Assembly: GCA_945903645.1 (NCBI GenBank)
Contig: CAMDOM010000021.1
Location: forward strand, 1 to 46,682
From: Chryseobacterium gleum
GTDB lineage: Bacteria; Bacteroidota; Bacteroidia; UBA10329
DNA: 46,682 bases
Reading direction: 5' to 3'
The notes under the pieces are model-generated. The model did no database searches. It worked only from the letters and a program-made list of their open reading frames with translations, and was not told the origin of the DNA. Each line of letters opens with the position of its first letter. Position 1 is the stretch's first letter. Below, piece after piece: positions 15,046 through 25,480 of this stretch. A program made the position numbers and the translations under genes.

Positions 15046-16860
15046 ATGAAAGCGAGAATCGCCCAAGTTTTAGTGTTGTGTATGGTAGCAGTGGCCAGTG
15101 TTTACGGGCAAACTGCTAAGTTGACCGCTGCTGCCCCAGCTCAGGTGGCAGTAAACGAAAACTTCCGAATTACTTGGGAACTAAACACCAATGGCTCAGA
15201 TTTCGTGGCACCAGAGATTACTGATTTTCAAGTGCTTGGTGGACCTAATCAAAGTACCGCTATGCAATATGTGAACGGTAGCATGTCGCAGTCTATTTCG
15301 TTTTCCTATATCGTTAGAGGAACGAAAGAAGGAATATTCTCCATTGGCCCAGGCCGCATCAAAGTGGGAAATCAAGTTATTCAGTCCAATGGGCTCAAAA
15401 TCAAAGTGGTAAAAGGTGCAGCAGCAGCCAATGGCCAGCAACAGCAGCAGCAACAGCCTCAACAACAACAGCAAAAGCAACAATCAACCGCTGCCAATGG
15501 CGACAACCTATTTGCCAAGGTGGAAGTGAACAAAACCAATGTGGCATTGGGTGAAATTCTTGTAGCGAAGTTGAAAATATACAGTAGAGTTACGGTTGTT
15601 GGCTTCGACAAATGGGAGTTACCTTCTTTTGAAGGTTTTTGGAACAAACCGTTGGAACAAGGCGATCAGATTCAAATGGAGCGTGAGGTGCTTAACGGTG
15701 TAGCGTATGACGTTGGCATAATAAAAACATACGTGCTGTATCCACAGAAAGCAGGCAAGATTGAAATCGGTCCATTGAGCATGACCGCGGTGGTGCGCGA
15801 ACAAGCTCAAAACAGAAGACGTTCCATTTGGGATCCCTTTGGCATGTCCTACCAAGATTCAAATGTGCCATTGAAATCCAAACCGGTAACCATCAATGTG
15901 TCGGCTTTGCCCGAAGGTAAACCAGATGATTTTAGTGGACTAACGGGCAATTTTAAGTTGAGCGCCAAGTTGGATAAAGCGCAAACAACATCCAATCAAG
16001 CAGTTAATCTCACAGTTACCATAAGTGGTGAGGGAAACTTGTATCAAGTACAAGCACCCAAAATTGATTTTCCGCCAGATATTGAAGCCTACGAGCCTAA
16101 GGTTTCTGACAATATCAAGGTAAGTAGCGGTGGTGTTTCTGGCAGCAGAACATTCGAGTATGTGCTTATTCCGCGCTATGCTGGCAATTTTGAACTGGGC
16201 CCATTCAGTTTTAACTACTACGATTCTGGCTCCAAATCCTACAAAACAACAAGTCAAGAGGCATTTACCTTAGTGGTAGAAAAAGGGGTTGGCGATGAAG
16301 AAGCAAGTCCAAATGCCGTAAACATTGCCGAAAAAGAAGATATCCGCATGATAGGAAGCGACATTCGCTATATTAAACAAGGACAATATGCAGTAAGCGA
16401 TAAGAATGATTTTTTCTTCCGTTCTGTGCCATTCTACGCCCTTATTGCTACTCCTGCATTGCTGTTTGCTTTGCTACTTGGCTATTTGGGTTATGCCGAT
16501 AAATTGGGGGCTGATGTTATCGGAATGAAAAGCCGAGGTGCTACTAAGCTTGCCAAAAAACGCCTAAATGTGGCCAAGAAACTATTGGCAGAGAATAAGT
16601 CTACAGCGTTCTACGAAGAAGTGTTCAAGGCACTCACAGAGTATGTTGCCTTTCGACACAACATTCCAGTTTCGGTGCTCACCAAGGATAAGATTAGGGA
16701 GACATTGTCTGCCAAGAATGTCAATATCTCACATATTGATGGGTTTGTTGCAGCGCTAGATAAAGCCGAATTTGCTCGTTTTGCTCCAGGTGCCGATAAG
16801 GAAATGGGCAGTATGTATGATGAAGCCTTGGATGCTATTGTAAAAGTAGAAGGGGCGTAG
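15046..16860 (+). CDS. batD: BatD, large extracytoplasmic Bat protein
   Basis: 604 aa from the ATG at 15046, which gives a clean signal peptide ending at VYGQ; the frame is open a little further upstream but without a good start. Beta-sandwich domains occupy about 25-450 with the 'FRITWELNTNGSDF' and 'YVLIPRYAGNFELGPFSFNYYD' blocks typical of the BatD/oxygen-tolerance family. A Gln-rich linker lies at about 128-150. One membrane helix (YALIATPALLFALLLGYLGYA) sits near 470-490, with a cytoplasmic helical tail like that of the 11156 protein. It directly abuts batE. Confidence 0.92.
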   Translation: MKARIAQVLVLCMVAVASVYGQTAKLTAAAPAQVAVNENFRITWELNTNGSDFVAPEITDFQVLGGPNQSTAMQYVNGSMSQSISFSYIVRGTKEGIFSIGPGRIKVGNQVIQSNGLKIKVVKGAAAANGQQQQQQQPQQQQQKQQSTAANGDNLFAKVEVNKTNVALGEILVAKLKIYSRVTVVGFDKWELPSFEGFWNKPLEQGDQIQMEREVLNGVAYDVGIIKTYVLYPQKAGKIEIGPLSMTAVVREQAQNRRRSIWDPFGMSYQDSNVPLKSKPVTINVSALPEGKPDDFSGLTGNFKLSAKLDKAQTTSNQAVNLTVTISGEGNLYQVQAPKIDFPPDIEAYEPKVSDNIKVSSGGVSGSRTFEYVLIPRYAGNFELGPFSFNYYDSGSKSYKTTSQEAFTLVVEKGVGDEEASPNAVNIAEKEDIRMIGSDIRYIKQGQYAVSDKNDFFFRSVPFYALIATPALLFALLLGYLGYADKLGADVIGMKSRGATKLAKKRLNVAKKLLAENKSTAFYEEVFKALTEYVAFRHNIPVSVLTKDKIRETLSAKNVNISHIDGFVAALDKAEFARFAPGADKEMGSMYDEALDAIVKVEGA

Positions 16861-17694
16861 ATGATGTATTTATATTCAGAAGTGAATAGGGTTATGACGA
16901 ATCGTCAAAGCAAGAATGGTTTTTATTCAGTCTTCCAAAGGGGATTCTTCGTTGTGTTGTTTGCAGCTTTAATCATTTCGCCAAGTTCCGTTCTGGCCCA
17001 GTTCGAAGCATCCATTGCTAAAGCCGATTCCGCCTACATGGCAGGTGAATACGAATCCGCAATTTCCGGCTATGAGCAAGTTCTTGCTCAAGGTCAGGTT
17101 TCAGCTTCCTTATATTTCAATCTCGGAAACGCATTGTTTAAGGCAAAACGCATCGCCCCAAGCATTTTGAACTATGAACGCGCTTTGAAATTGGCGCCTC
17201 AAGATGAGGATATTCGTTTCAATCTCAAGTTGGCGAGTATGACCACCATAGATCGCATTGAGCAAATACCAGTGTTGTTTATTAGCAGATGGCACGATGC
17301 TTTTATGCAGGCATTGCCAATGGATATGTGGGCTTGGTTGTGTGTGGTGGCTTTCCTATTTGTGTTTATTGGGCTGGCAATTTTTCGAATTTCAGACAAT
17401 GAAGGTATGCGCAAAGCACTGTTCTATACGGCCTTGGTTTTGGTGGTTTGGGGCATATTGTCTGGTTATGCCGCTCAGCAACAATACCACCAATTAACTC
17501 AAGATGACAGAGCTGTGGTTTTTGAATCCACATTGAATGCGAAAAGTTCACCAGAGCAAACAGGCAAAGATTTGTTCGTTATTCACGAAGGTTTGGTAGT
17601 TCAAATCACTGAAGAAATTGGCGATTGGTATCGCATTCAGCTTTCGGATGGCAATGTGGGTTGGGTTCCAAAAGCTTCACTGGAGGTTATCTAA
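16861..17694 (+). CDS. batE: BatE, TPR/SH3 membrane protein
   Basis: 277 aa; a second start at 16894 (MTNRQSKNGF) is equally possible. A signal or anchor segment (about 25-46) is followed by TPRs (about 50-120; SLYFNLGNALFKAKRIAPSILNYERALKLAP). Two membrane helices (MWAWLCVVAFLFVFIGLAIF and ALFYTALVLVVWGILSGYA) precede a C-terminal SH3b domain (about 215-277) ending in GDWYRIQLSDGNVGWVPKASLEVI. An SH3b domain suggests binding to peptidoglycan peptides, tying the complex to the wall. It is the last bat gene, 56 bases before bcp. Confidence 0.9.
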   Translation: MMYLYSEVNRVMTNRQSKNGFYSVFQRGFFVVLFAALIISPSSVLAQFEASIAKADSAYMAGEYESAISGYEQVLAQGQVSASLYFNLGNALFKAKRIAPSILNYERALKLAPQDEDIRFNLKLASMTTIDRIEQIPVLFISRWHDAFMQALPMDMWAWLCVVAFLFVFIGLAIFRISDNEGMRKALFYTALVLVVWGILSGYAAQQQYHQLTQDDRAVVFESTLNAKSSPEQTGKDLFVIHEGLVVQITEEIGDWYRIQLSDGNVGWVPKASLEVI

Positions 17695-17750
17695 ACTTTC
17701 CGAACTATGGCGTGTTGCAGCGTGTAGTTCACCTTAAACATCAAAAACAC

Positions 17751-18218
17751 ATGACACAATTATCCATTGGAGACAACGCTCCAAACTTTTCTGCCAAAGA
17801 CCAAAACGGAAACAACATCACTTTAAGTCAGTTTGCTGGCAAGCGTGTAATCTTGTTTTTTTACCCAAAAGACAATACACCCGGATGTACTGTAGAAGCT
17901 TGCGACTTACGCGATAATTATTCCGATTTGAAGAAACTAGGCTTCGAAATCATTGGCATTTCAGCAGATGATGAAAAGAGCCATCTCAAGTTCATCGAAA
18001 AGTTTCAATTGCCTTTTCCATTGATTGCCGATACGGACAAAGCTGTTATTCAGGCATTTGGTGTTTGGGGACCGAAGAAGTTTATGGGAAGAGAATTTGA
18101 CGGTATTCATCGCACTACATTTGTAATCGATGCTAATGGAAAAATTGAGGCCGTTATCACTAAGGTTAGTACAAAAAATCACGCTGCTCAAATCATTGAG
18201 CACTTAGGAATGGCATAA
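17751..18218 (+). CDS. bcp: Thioredoxin-dependent peroxiredoxin, Bcp/PrxQ type
   Basis: A 155-aa cytoplasmic peroxidase that reduces hydrogen and organic peroxides with thioredoxin. The active-site block DNTPGCTVEAC carries peroxidatic C46 and resolving C51 five residues on, the two-Cys PrxQ arrangement. The ATG at 17751 gives the standard N-terminus (MTQLSIGDNAPNF); the frame runs further upstream but without family similarity. It lies between batE and recA on the same strand with short gaps (56 and 26 bases), so it may belong to the same transcript and fits an oxidative-stress theme. Confidence 0.94.
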   Translation: MTQLSIGDNAPNFSAKDQNGNNITLSQFAGKRVILFFYPKDNTPGCTVEACDLRDNYSDLKKLGFEIIGISADDEKSHLKFIEKFQLPFPLIADTDKAVIQAFGVWGPKKFMGREFDGIHRTTFVIDANGKIEAVITKVSTKNHAAQIIEHLGMA

Positions 18219-18244
18219 AAAAACACTGAAACACAAAAAATAAA

Positions 18245-19270
18245 ATGGCAAAAGACGTTCAATCAGAAAAATTAAAGGCCCTTCAAATGGCCATGGATAA
18301 GCTTGAAAAAACCCATGGAAAAGGCTCCATCATGCGCATGGGCGATTCTAAAGTGGAAGATGTAGATGCAATTTCCACAGGGTCACTTGGGTTGGATGTT
18401 GCTTTAGGTGTAGGTGGATTTCCACGTGGTAGAATCGTTGAAATTTATGGGCCAGAGTCCAGCGGTAAAACAACACTTGCCATTCATGCCATTGCCGAAG
18501 CCCAGAAAGCAGGTGGAATTGCCGCCTTTATTGATGCTGAACACGCATTTGATCGGTTTTATGCCGAAAAATTGGGAGTAGACATCAATAATCTTCTCAT
18601 TTCTCAGCCCGATAATGGCGAGCAAGCCTTAGAAATTGTAGATAACCTTATCCGTTCAGGAGCCATTGACATTATCGTTATCGACTCGGTAGCAGCGCTT
18701 ACTCCTCGCAGCGAAATTGAAGGGGAAATGGGAGATAGCAAGGTGGGTCTTCATGCGCGCCTTATGTCTCAGGCCTTAAGAAAATTGACTGGAACAATAA
18801 GCAAGACAGGCACCGTTTGCATCTTCATCAATCAGCTTCGCGAGAAGATTGGTGTAATGTTTGGCAATCCAGAAACCACAACTGGTGGAAATGCCTTGAA
18901 GTTTTACGCTTCCATTCGTTTGGACATTAGACGTTCTACCCAAATTAAAAATGGCGAGGATGTAATGGGCAATCGCGTCAAAGTGAAAGTGGTAAAAAAC
19001 AAAGTAGCACCTCCTTTCCGTAAAGCCGAATTCGACATCCTATACGGTTCAGGTATTTCCAAAATTGGTGAGATTATTGATTTGGGTGTTGAAGCAGGCG
19101 TTATCAAGAAAAGTGGGTCATGGTTTAGCTATGAAGATACCAAATTGGGACAAGGCCGAGATGCGGTTAAAGAATTGTTGACCGACAATCCTGAATTGAT
19201 GGAGCAGATGGAAAAGAAGATTAAAGATCTGATTAGCTCTGGTGCTGTGACTGTTAAAATGGAAGAATAA
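18245..19270 (+). CDS. recA: Recombinase RecA
   Basis: A 341-aa recombination and SOS protein. Walker [10 protein letters not shown] (about 69-77), catalytic FIDAEHAFD, Walker [12 protein letters not shown]1 region [24 protein letters not shown]2 region [28 protein letters not shown] and C-terminal domain with acidic end are all in place. Length is typical. No LexA-type operator was recognised upstream; the 26-base gap to bcp suggests readthrough or a promoter inside bcp. The stop overlaps the next start by one base (TAATG). Confidence 0.99.
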   Translation: MAKDVQSEKLKALQMAMDKLEKTHGKGSIMRMGDSKVEDVDAISTGSLGLDVALGVGGFPRGRIVEIYGPESSGKTTLAIHAIAEAQKAGGIAAFIDAEHAFDRFYAEKLGVDINNLLISQPDNGEQALEIVDNLIRSGAIDIIVIDSVAALTPRSEIEGEMGDSKVGLHARLMSQALRKLTGTISKTGTVCIFINQLREKIGVMFGNPETTTGGNALKFYASIRLDIRRSTQIKNGEDVMGNRVKVKVVKNKVAPPFRKAEFDILYGSGISKIGEIIDLGVEAGVIKKSGSWFSYEDTKLGQGRDAVKELLTDNPELMEQMEKKIKDLISSGAVTVKMEE

Positions 19271-20289
19271 TGCGTGGACTGCTCGTTGTTTGTGTTGCAA
19301 TTGGGTTGTTTGCCATGTCGTGTGGCAGTTCTACCACCGATGGAATTGCATCCGTTGCAGATTCTACAGCCATGCTTCCGGGATACAAACAGCTCGATAG
19401 TCTTACCAAATTACTGGATGCTTCGCCCAACAATACCGATTTGCTAAATGAGCGTGCTAAGCTTTTTCTAAAGGTTGGCGAGTTGAACTTTGCCCTTGCG
19501 GACATTGGTCGCGCCATTTTATTAGACAGCTCAAAAGCAGACTATTTCCTCACCATTGCTGACGTGTATTTTCAACGTAATGAGCCAAAACTTTGTCTCA
19601 AATCGTTGGAAGTGGCAAAAGGATTGGAACCTAAAAATGTGGAGCCTTTGTACAAGCTCGCACAATTTAATCTCTATATAGATAAGCACCAAGAAAGTAT
19701 GGCATTGGCCAATGATATGCTGCGCATAGATGCCCAAGACGACAGGCCGTTTGTTATAAAAGCTCTGTGCTACAAGGCAATGAAGGATACCACTAAGGCC
19801 ATAGAAAACTATATGTTGGCCGCAGAGCAAAATCCCGACAACTTTGATGCACAAATGGAATTGGGAATTTTGCATTGGGCCAGAAAAGGTCCAATGGCCG
19901 AATCGTTTCTGAAAAATGCATTGGCCATTCGTCCGGATGCAACCGAAGCACTCTACGCTTTAGGAATAGTGTATCAAGATGCAGAAAAATTGGATGACGC
20001 CTTAGCCGCATATTCTCAATTGACGCGGATTGACAGCACATATTCGGCAGCCTATTTTAATATGGGATACATTCAACAGCAGTATTTGCAGAACTACGAT
20101 GAGGCATTGGCACATTTCAATAAGGCTGTTGCTACTTCGCCCAGATATTATCAAGCTATATACATGCGCGGTTTGTGCTACGAGTCTAAAGGCGATAAGC
20201 TGAAAGCGAAGAACGAGTATGCAAGTGCATTGGCTATTGAACCAGCTTATGATAAAGCCCTTGCAGGCATGAAACGAGTGCAGCGCTAG
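19270..20289 (+). CDS. TPR-repeat lipoprotein
   Basis: 339 aa with a lipoprotein signal (lipobox AMSC, Cys18) and then about eight tetratricopeptide repeats spread over residues 45-335, such as NPDNFDAQMELGILHWARKG and SPRYYQAIYMRGLCYESKGDKLKAKNEYASALAIEP. It is likely anchored to a membrane in the periplasm as a protein-interaction scaffold. Its ATG overlaps the recA stop, so the two are translationally coupled. That is an odd pairing of a DNA-repair enzyme and an envelope protein, and may simply reflect gene packing. The partner is unknown. Confidence 0.85.
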   Translation: MRGLLVVCVAIGLFAMSCGSSTTDGIASVADSTAMLPGYKQLDSLTKLLDASPNNTDLLNERAKLFLKVGELNFALADIGRAILLDSSKADYFLTIADVYFQRNEPKLCLKSLEVAKGLEPKNVEPLYKLAQFNLYIDKHQESMALANDMLRIDAQDDRPFVIKALCYKAMKDTTKAIENYMLAAEQNPDNFDAQMELGILHWARKGPMAESFLKNALAIRPDATEALYALGIVYQDAEKLDDALAAYSQLTRIDSTYSAAYFNMGYIQQQYLQNYDEALAHFNKAVATSPRYYQAIYMRGLCYESKGDKLKAKNEYASALAIEPAYDKALAGMKRVQR

Positions 20290-20356
20290 AAAAAACCAAT
20301 TTCAGCACCTGAAATTCCTTGATACGAAATTCGTGTTGTGCGTGTCGTTCAATTTC

Positions 20357-20364
20357 TAATTTTA
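20357..20364 (+). promoter_or_regulatory. Weak candidate -7 box
   Basis: TAATTTTA matches TAnnTTTG at all but the last base and lies 20 bases before the ATG of the next gene. A TTG about 18 bases upstream could serve as -33. Confidence 0.25.
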
Positions 20365-20384
20365 CCCAACTTAAATCATTGTTT

Positions 20385-20939
20385 ATGAAACACATAGTTA
20401 CTCTCCTTTCGTGTTGCGTTTCCACCTTGGTCATTACGCAAATGGCTATGGCTCAGAATGAAGCATGTTCCAACACAATCCAGATTACTACTGCTGCACA
20501 AGAGTATTTCAAAGATATTCGTGGAGAGGTTACCACAATTGACATTCGTGGAGTTGCAAAGCCCTATCAAAAATCAAAAGTGCTTATAAAAGAAGGCACG
20601 GCTATGTTTATTACCGAAGATGAGTGGTATCCTGAGGCGGTGTCGTATCTTGCTGAAACGCGCTTCTACTCGGCTGAATTGCAAGCTGAATATGACCGTG
20701 TGAAGAAGTTACTTACCGAATGCCTTGGCGATTGGGTGTTGGTGGAAAAGGACAAAACCAACGATATTTATTTAGAAGATACTGAATATCGCAAAGCCAT
20801 TTTCTCTGAAAATAAGAAAGGCAAAAGGGTTAAAATTGAGCTGTTCCTTTACAACCAACGCGAGCTAGACACTTGGGTAGTAGAATTCAAAGTGCTGGGA
20901 GTAGGCAAGAAGCTTGAACCAGTAGCCACACCGGAATAA
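20385..20939 (+). CDS. Secreted protein of unknown function (184 aa)
   Basis: Signal peptide (about residues 1-24, MKHIVTLLSCCVSTLVITQMAMA), then a mixed alpha/beta domain of about 160 residues with no motif I recognise (features: ACSNTIQITTAAQEYFKDIRGE, TAMFITEDEWYPEAVSYLAE, LGDWVLVEKDKTNDIYLED). The ATG at 20385 is chosen over an upstream open frame because it gives the signal peptide. It is the last gene before the terminator and may end the bat-recA run. Confidence 0.7.
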   Translation: MKHIVTLLSCCVSTLVITQMAMAQNEACSNTIQITTAAQEYFKDIRGEVTTIDIRGVAKPYQKSKVLIKEGTAMFITEDEWYPEAVSYLAETRFYSAELQAEYDRVKKLLTECLGDWVLVEKDKTNDIYLEDTEYRKAIFSENKKGKRVKIELFLYNQRELDTWVVEFKVLGVGKKLEPVATPE

Positions 20940-20940
20940 A

Positions 20941-20980
20941 AAAATCCCCACTCAGCAACGAGTGGGGATTTTTTGTTTTA
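20941..20980. terminator. Bidirectional rho-independent terminator
   Basis: A long stem (about 20943-20953 with 20960-20970, centred on ATCCCCACTC/GAGTGGGGAT) with a 6-base loop has a T-run on the right and an A-run on the left. It can therefore stop both the plus-strand run and the convergent minus-strand NfeD gene. Confidence 0.92.
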
Positions 20981-20993
20981 GGCCAGATTGGAA

Positions 20994-22331
20994 TCACACT
21001 TTTTTAACGAACAGTTGTGCCATTTCGTGCTTCACCACTTTAATCTGTTCGCCTTTTTCGATAAAACCGTTTAGTGCAGTCGCATCATACAGTTCACCTT
21101 CTATCTCTACCTTTCCAGAAGGGCGAAGTATGGTGAAAGTAATGCCTTCATGGCCAACCAATGCCGATTCAGAAGCGTCCACGCCAATAAAACCATCTTC
21201 TTTTCGTTGAATACTGGTGAGCACCACATTGCTCATCATGGTGGAGGTGAGAAATTTTCGCGCTAACGAAATAGACCCAAATAGTCCTAGAATTAATCCA
21301 AGAATTACGGTTAGACCAGCAGTGATGAGTTTGTTGGGCATTACCATGTCGAAATCAAATCCAACGTTGTTCACCAGGCTAAGCGTAAGTCCTGTGAGCA
21401 CCAGCGCAATGCCCGACACTCCAGCAACACCAAAGCCTGGAAGCACAATTATCTCTATTCCTATAAAAACTAGTCCAGCTAAAAATAGAATAATTTCCCA
21501 ATTCTCGGCCAATCCTTCCAAATATAATGGGGCAAAATATAGCGTAGCTGCTGCGACAGCTGCCACCAAAGGAAATCCAACACCCGGTGTTTGCAGCTCG
21601 AAGTAGATGCCGCCAATAATTATCATAATTAGAATGCCACTAATGGCAGGATTGATAAGCCAACCAATGAGTTTGTCAATTGGTGTGGGTTCAAAATGTT
21701 TAAGCTCATAATCAGTGATGCCATTAATAGCAAGCACTTCTGGAATGCTCTCGGCCATGTCTTCGCAAAACCCATGTTTCATCGCCTCGCTTGCAGTAAA
21801 TGTGAGCACCTTACCACTATCGTTTATCCCATCAATAGCGATAGATGCATCTACCATTGCTTGGGCTATATCTGGGTTTCGGCCTTTTGCTTCGGCCGTG
21901 GCGCGCATGGTGCTGCGCATATAGCTTTGATATTTATCCGGCATTTGCGCTCCTTGTTGATCCACTACCGTGGCGGCACCAATGTTTGCTCCTTTCCGCA
22001 TAAAAATACTATCGCATGCTATGGAGATGAGCGCGCCTGCAGATGCCGCATTGTTATCAATAAACACCCAAACTGGTATATCTGAATTTAGGATTTTGGT
22101 ACGCATCGAATCCGCGTGAAGCACCATACCGCCATAAGTGTTCATGTGCAGTAGAATGAGGTCGGCTTTCCATGCTTCGGCTTCCTCAAATCCTTTTTGC
22201 ATTTCGCGCCAAATTGGCGGGCCAATTTCATCCTTAATATCTAGCGTGTAAACCCGTTGATGCGGATTTTTTTGTGCCTGCGCGCCTAAAAACGAACTCA
22301 GGAAAACCAATAAAATTAGGACGTGTTTCAT
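20994..22331 (-). CDS. NfeD-family membrane serine protease (ClpP-class + NfeD)
   Basis: 445 aa from the ATG at 22331, which gives a signal peptide (MKHVLILLVFLSSFLGAQAQ). The N-terminal ClpP/SppA-like domain (about 25-205) has nucleophile Ser97 in NNAASAGALIS, the GG loop NTYGGMVLHAD, and a candidate general-base lysine K133 (PDKYQSYM). Four or five membrane helices (about 225-350) and a C-terminal OB-fold NfeD domain (about 375-445; GVDASESALVGHEG, GEQIKVVK) follow. Archaeal homologues cut hydrophobic membrane proteins such as stomatin. No stomatin gene is adjacent, which is unusual for the long form. The pirin gene lies 53 bases upstream on the same strand and may be cotranscribed. Confidence 0.9.
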   Translation of the reverse strand: MKHVLILLVFLSSFLGAQAQKNPHQRVYTLDIKDEIGPPIWREMQKGFEEAEAWKADLILLHMNTYGGMVLHADSMRTKILNSDIPVWVFIDNNAASAGALISIACDSIFMRKGANIGAATVVDQQGAQMPDKYQSYMRSTMRATAEAKGRNPDIAQAMVDASIAIDGINDSGKVLTFTASEAMKHGFCEDMAESIPEVLAINGITDYELKHFEPTPIDKLIGWLINPAISGILIMIIIGGIYFELQTPGVGFPLVAAVAAATLYFAPLYLEGLAENWEIILFLAGLVFIGIEIIVLPGFGVAGVSGIALVLTGLTLSLVNNVGFDFDMVMPNKLITAGLTVILGLILGLFGSISLARKFLTSTMMSNVVLTSIQRKEDGFIGVDASESALVGHEGITFTILRPSGKVEIEGELYDATALNGFIEKGEQIKVVKHEMAQLFVKKV

Positions 22332-22384
22332 GTTCACCAAGGTAGGCTTTCGCGCAGAAACACCGCCAACCATTTGCTTGTATT

Positions 22385-23527
22385 TTATCCCTTCACTTCT
22401 TCACGCCCATCCGCATGATCTGCAAATCTTCCTTGCGAAGCAGTATGCACCGGATCGCGTTTATCCGAAGGCCAACCTCCAAATTGAGTGCGTTGATAGT
22501 CTTGAAACGCTTGATGTATTTCCTCACGTGTGTTCATTGCAAATGGGCCATTTTGCACAATGGGTTCGTTTATAGGTCGGCCCTGCAACACCAACACTCT
22601 TGCCTCTCCCGTTCCGTTGTTTAAGGCGATGGTTTCATTTGGGCGTACTTCCACAGAATAGAATGCGGTAATAGATTTGCCGGCCACAGTTAGCGCATCA
22701 CCTTGGTATCTATAAAGTCTGCGGTTTATACCTTTCTCAGATTTTGGTAACGTAAATATGGCGCCTTCTTCTAAGCGGATGTTCCAAATAGCTACATGGT
22801 TATTTTTATCGTTTGCCCATGAGTCGGTTGGAGGAGTTGGGGCATGATGGTCGGCAATGCTCCCCACCAGTACTTCTACTTCCGTCAATTTTTCTCCCGC
22901 GTCAGTATACATATAATGCGGAATTGCATCGCGCCACAACATTAAGAAATGCGGTTCCACCATCTTGTTTTTTCATGGCAAGTTGAGCCAAATCTGAAAC
23001 AGCTCCATTGGATTATACCGATCTCTCTTTACTAAAGGAAACATCTCAGAATGCTGAACGCCTTTCCCTGCCGTCATCCAATGCACATCGCCATCTCCAT
23101 AGCGCCCTTTTGCACCCATGCTATCGGCATGGTTCACCACGCCTTTTCGAACAACTGTTATGGTTTCGAATCCTCGATGCGGATGATAGGGGAAACCGGG
23201 CACAGTTTCGCCATGATACATGCGCCATCCATCTTTCAGAATAAAATCTTGCCCAATATGCCGACCTTCAAGCGAAGTAGCTGGCCCCATTTTGTCGTTG
23301 CCTTTTGGGAAGTTGTCATCGTGGTGAACGCAAAATAGAAACGGATCGGCTGTTTCCCATTGAAATCCAAGGGGTTTTATGTTGATAATTGGATTTTGAG
23401 AAGCACTTTGAGCCATAGCTGTGGAGGTTAATTCATCTGCTTTGGAAAGAATTGGAAAGGCAATTAGCGATGAAATGCCCATAGATAAACGCGTAAGTAA
23501 TCCTCTTCGGGGAATTTTTTCTTCCAT
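22385..23527 (-). pseudogene. Tat-signal pirin family protein with in-frame TGA
   Basis: One reading frame of 381 codons encodes a whole pirin (bicupin) except for a TGA at codon 185 (22975-22973). The first half has a twin-arginine type leader ([10 protein letters not shown], hydrophobic stretch to about residue 30). It also carries the metal-site ligands H115 and H117 (HPHRGFET), H159 and E161 (GVQHSE). The second half resumes in the same frame (KNKMVEPHFLMLW) straight after the stop and runs to the end of the C-terminal cupin. Pirins bind iron and may act as quercetinases or redox sensors. The nonsense codon falls in the normally unbroken LPxKNKMVEPHF block, so either the gene is dead, the codon is read through, or it is a sequence error. 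The first half alone keeps all metal ligands. Confidence 0.75.
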
Positions 23528-23614
23528 AGGAATATGATTTTGATAGGCAAGTTTAATGGCTAAACATCAAACGTCATCACATGATGGATTGAACCGGATA
23601 TAGCTGCTATCTGA

Positions 23615-25300
<1,686 letters not shown>

Positions 25301-25480
25301 ATTATTTTTCATCGTTTCGCTGCTTGTACTGGTCGATTAGGACCAACTACTCGTACTTCTTTCTGCGTGTTTCGCCCACGCTTGTTAATAAAATATAAAG
25401 GAATCGCGTAGGAAAGACGAACTTCAAAGGTTCTTTTTACGTTTTTTGCTTTGTCGCATCACAAGTGCGCATCCGCGGTA

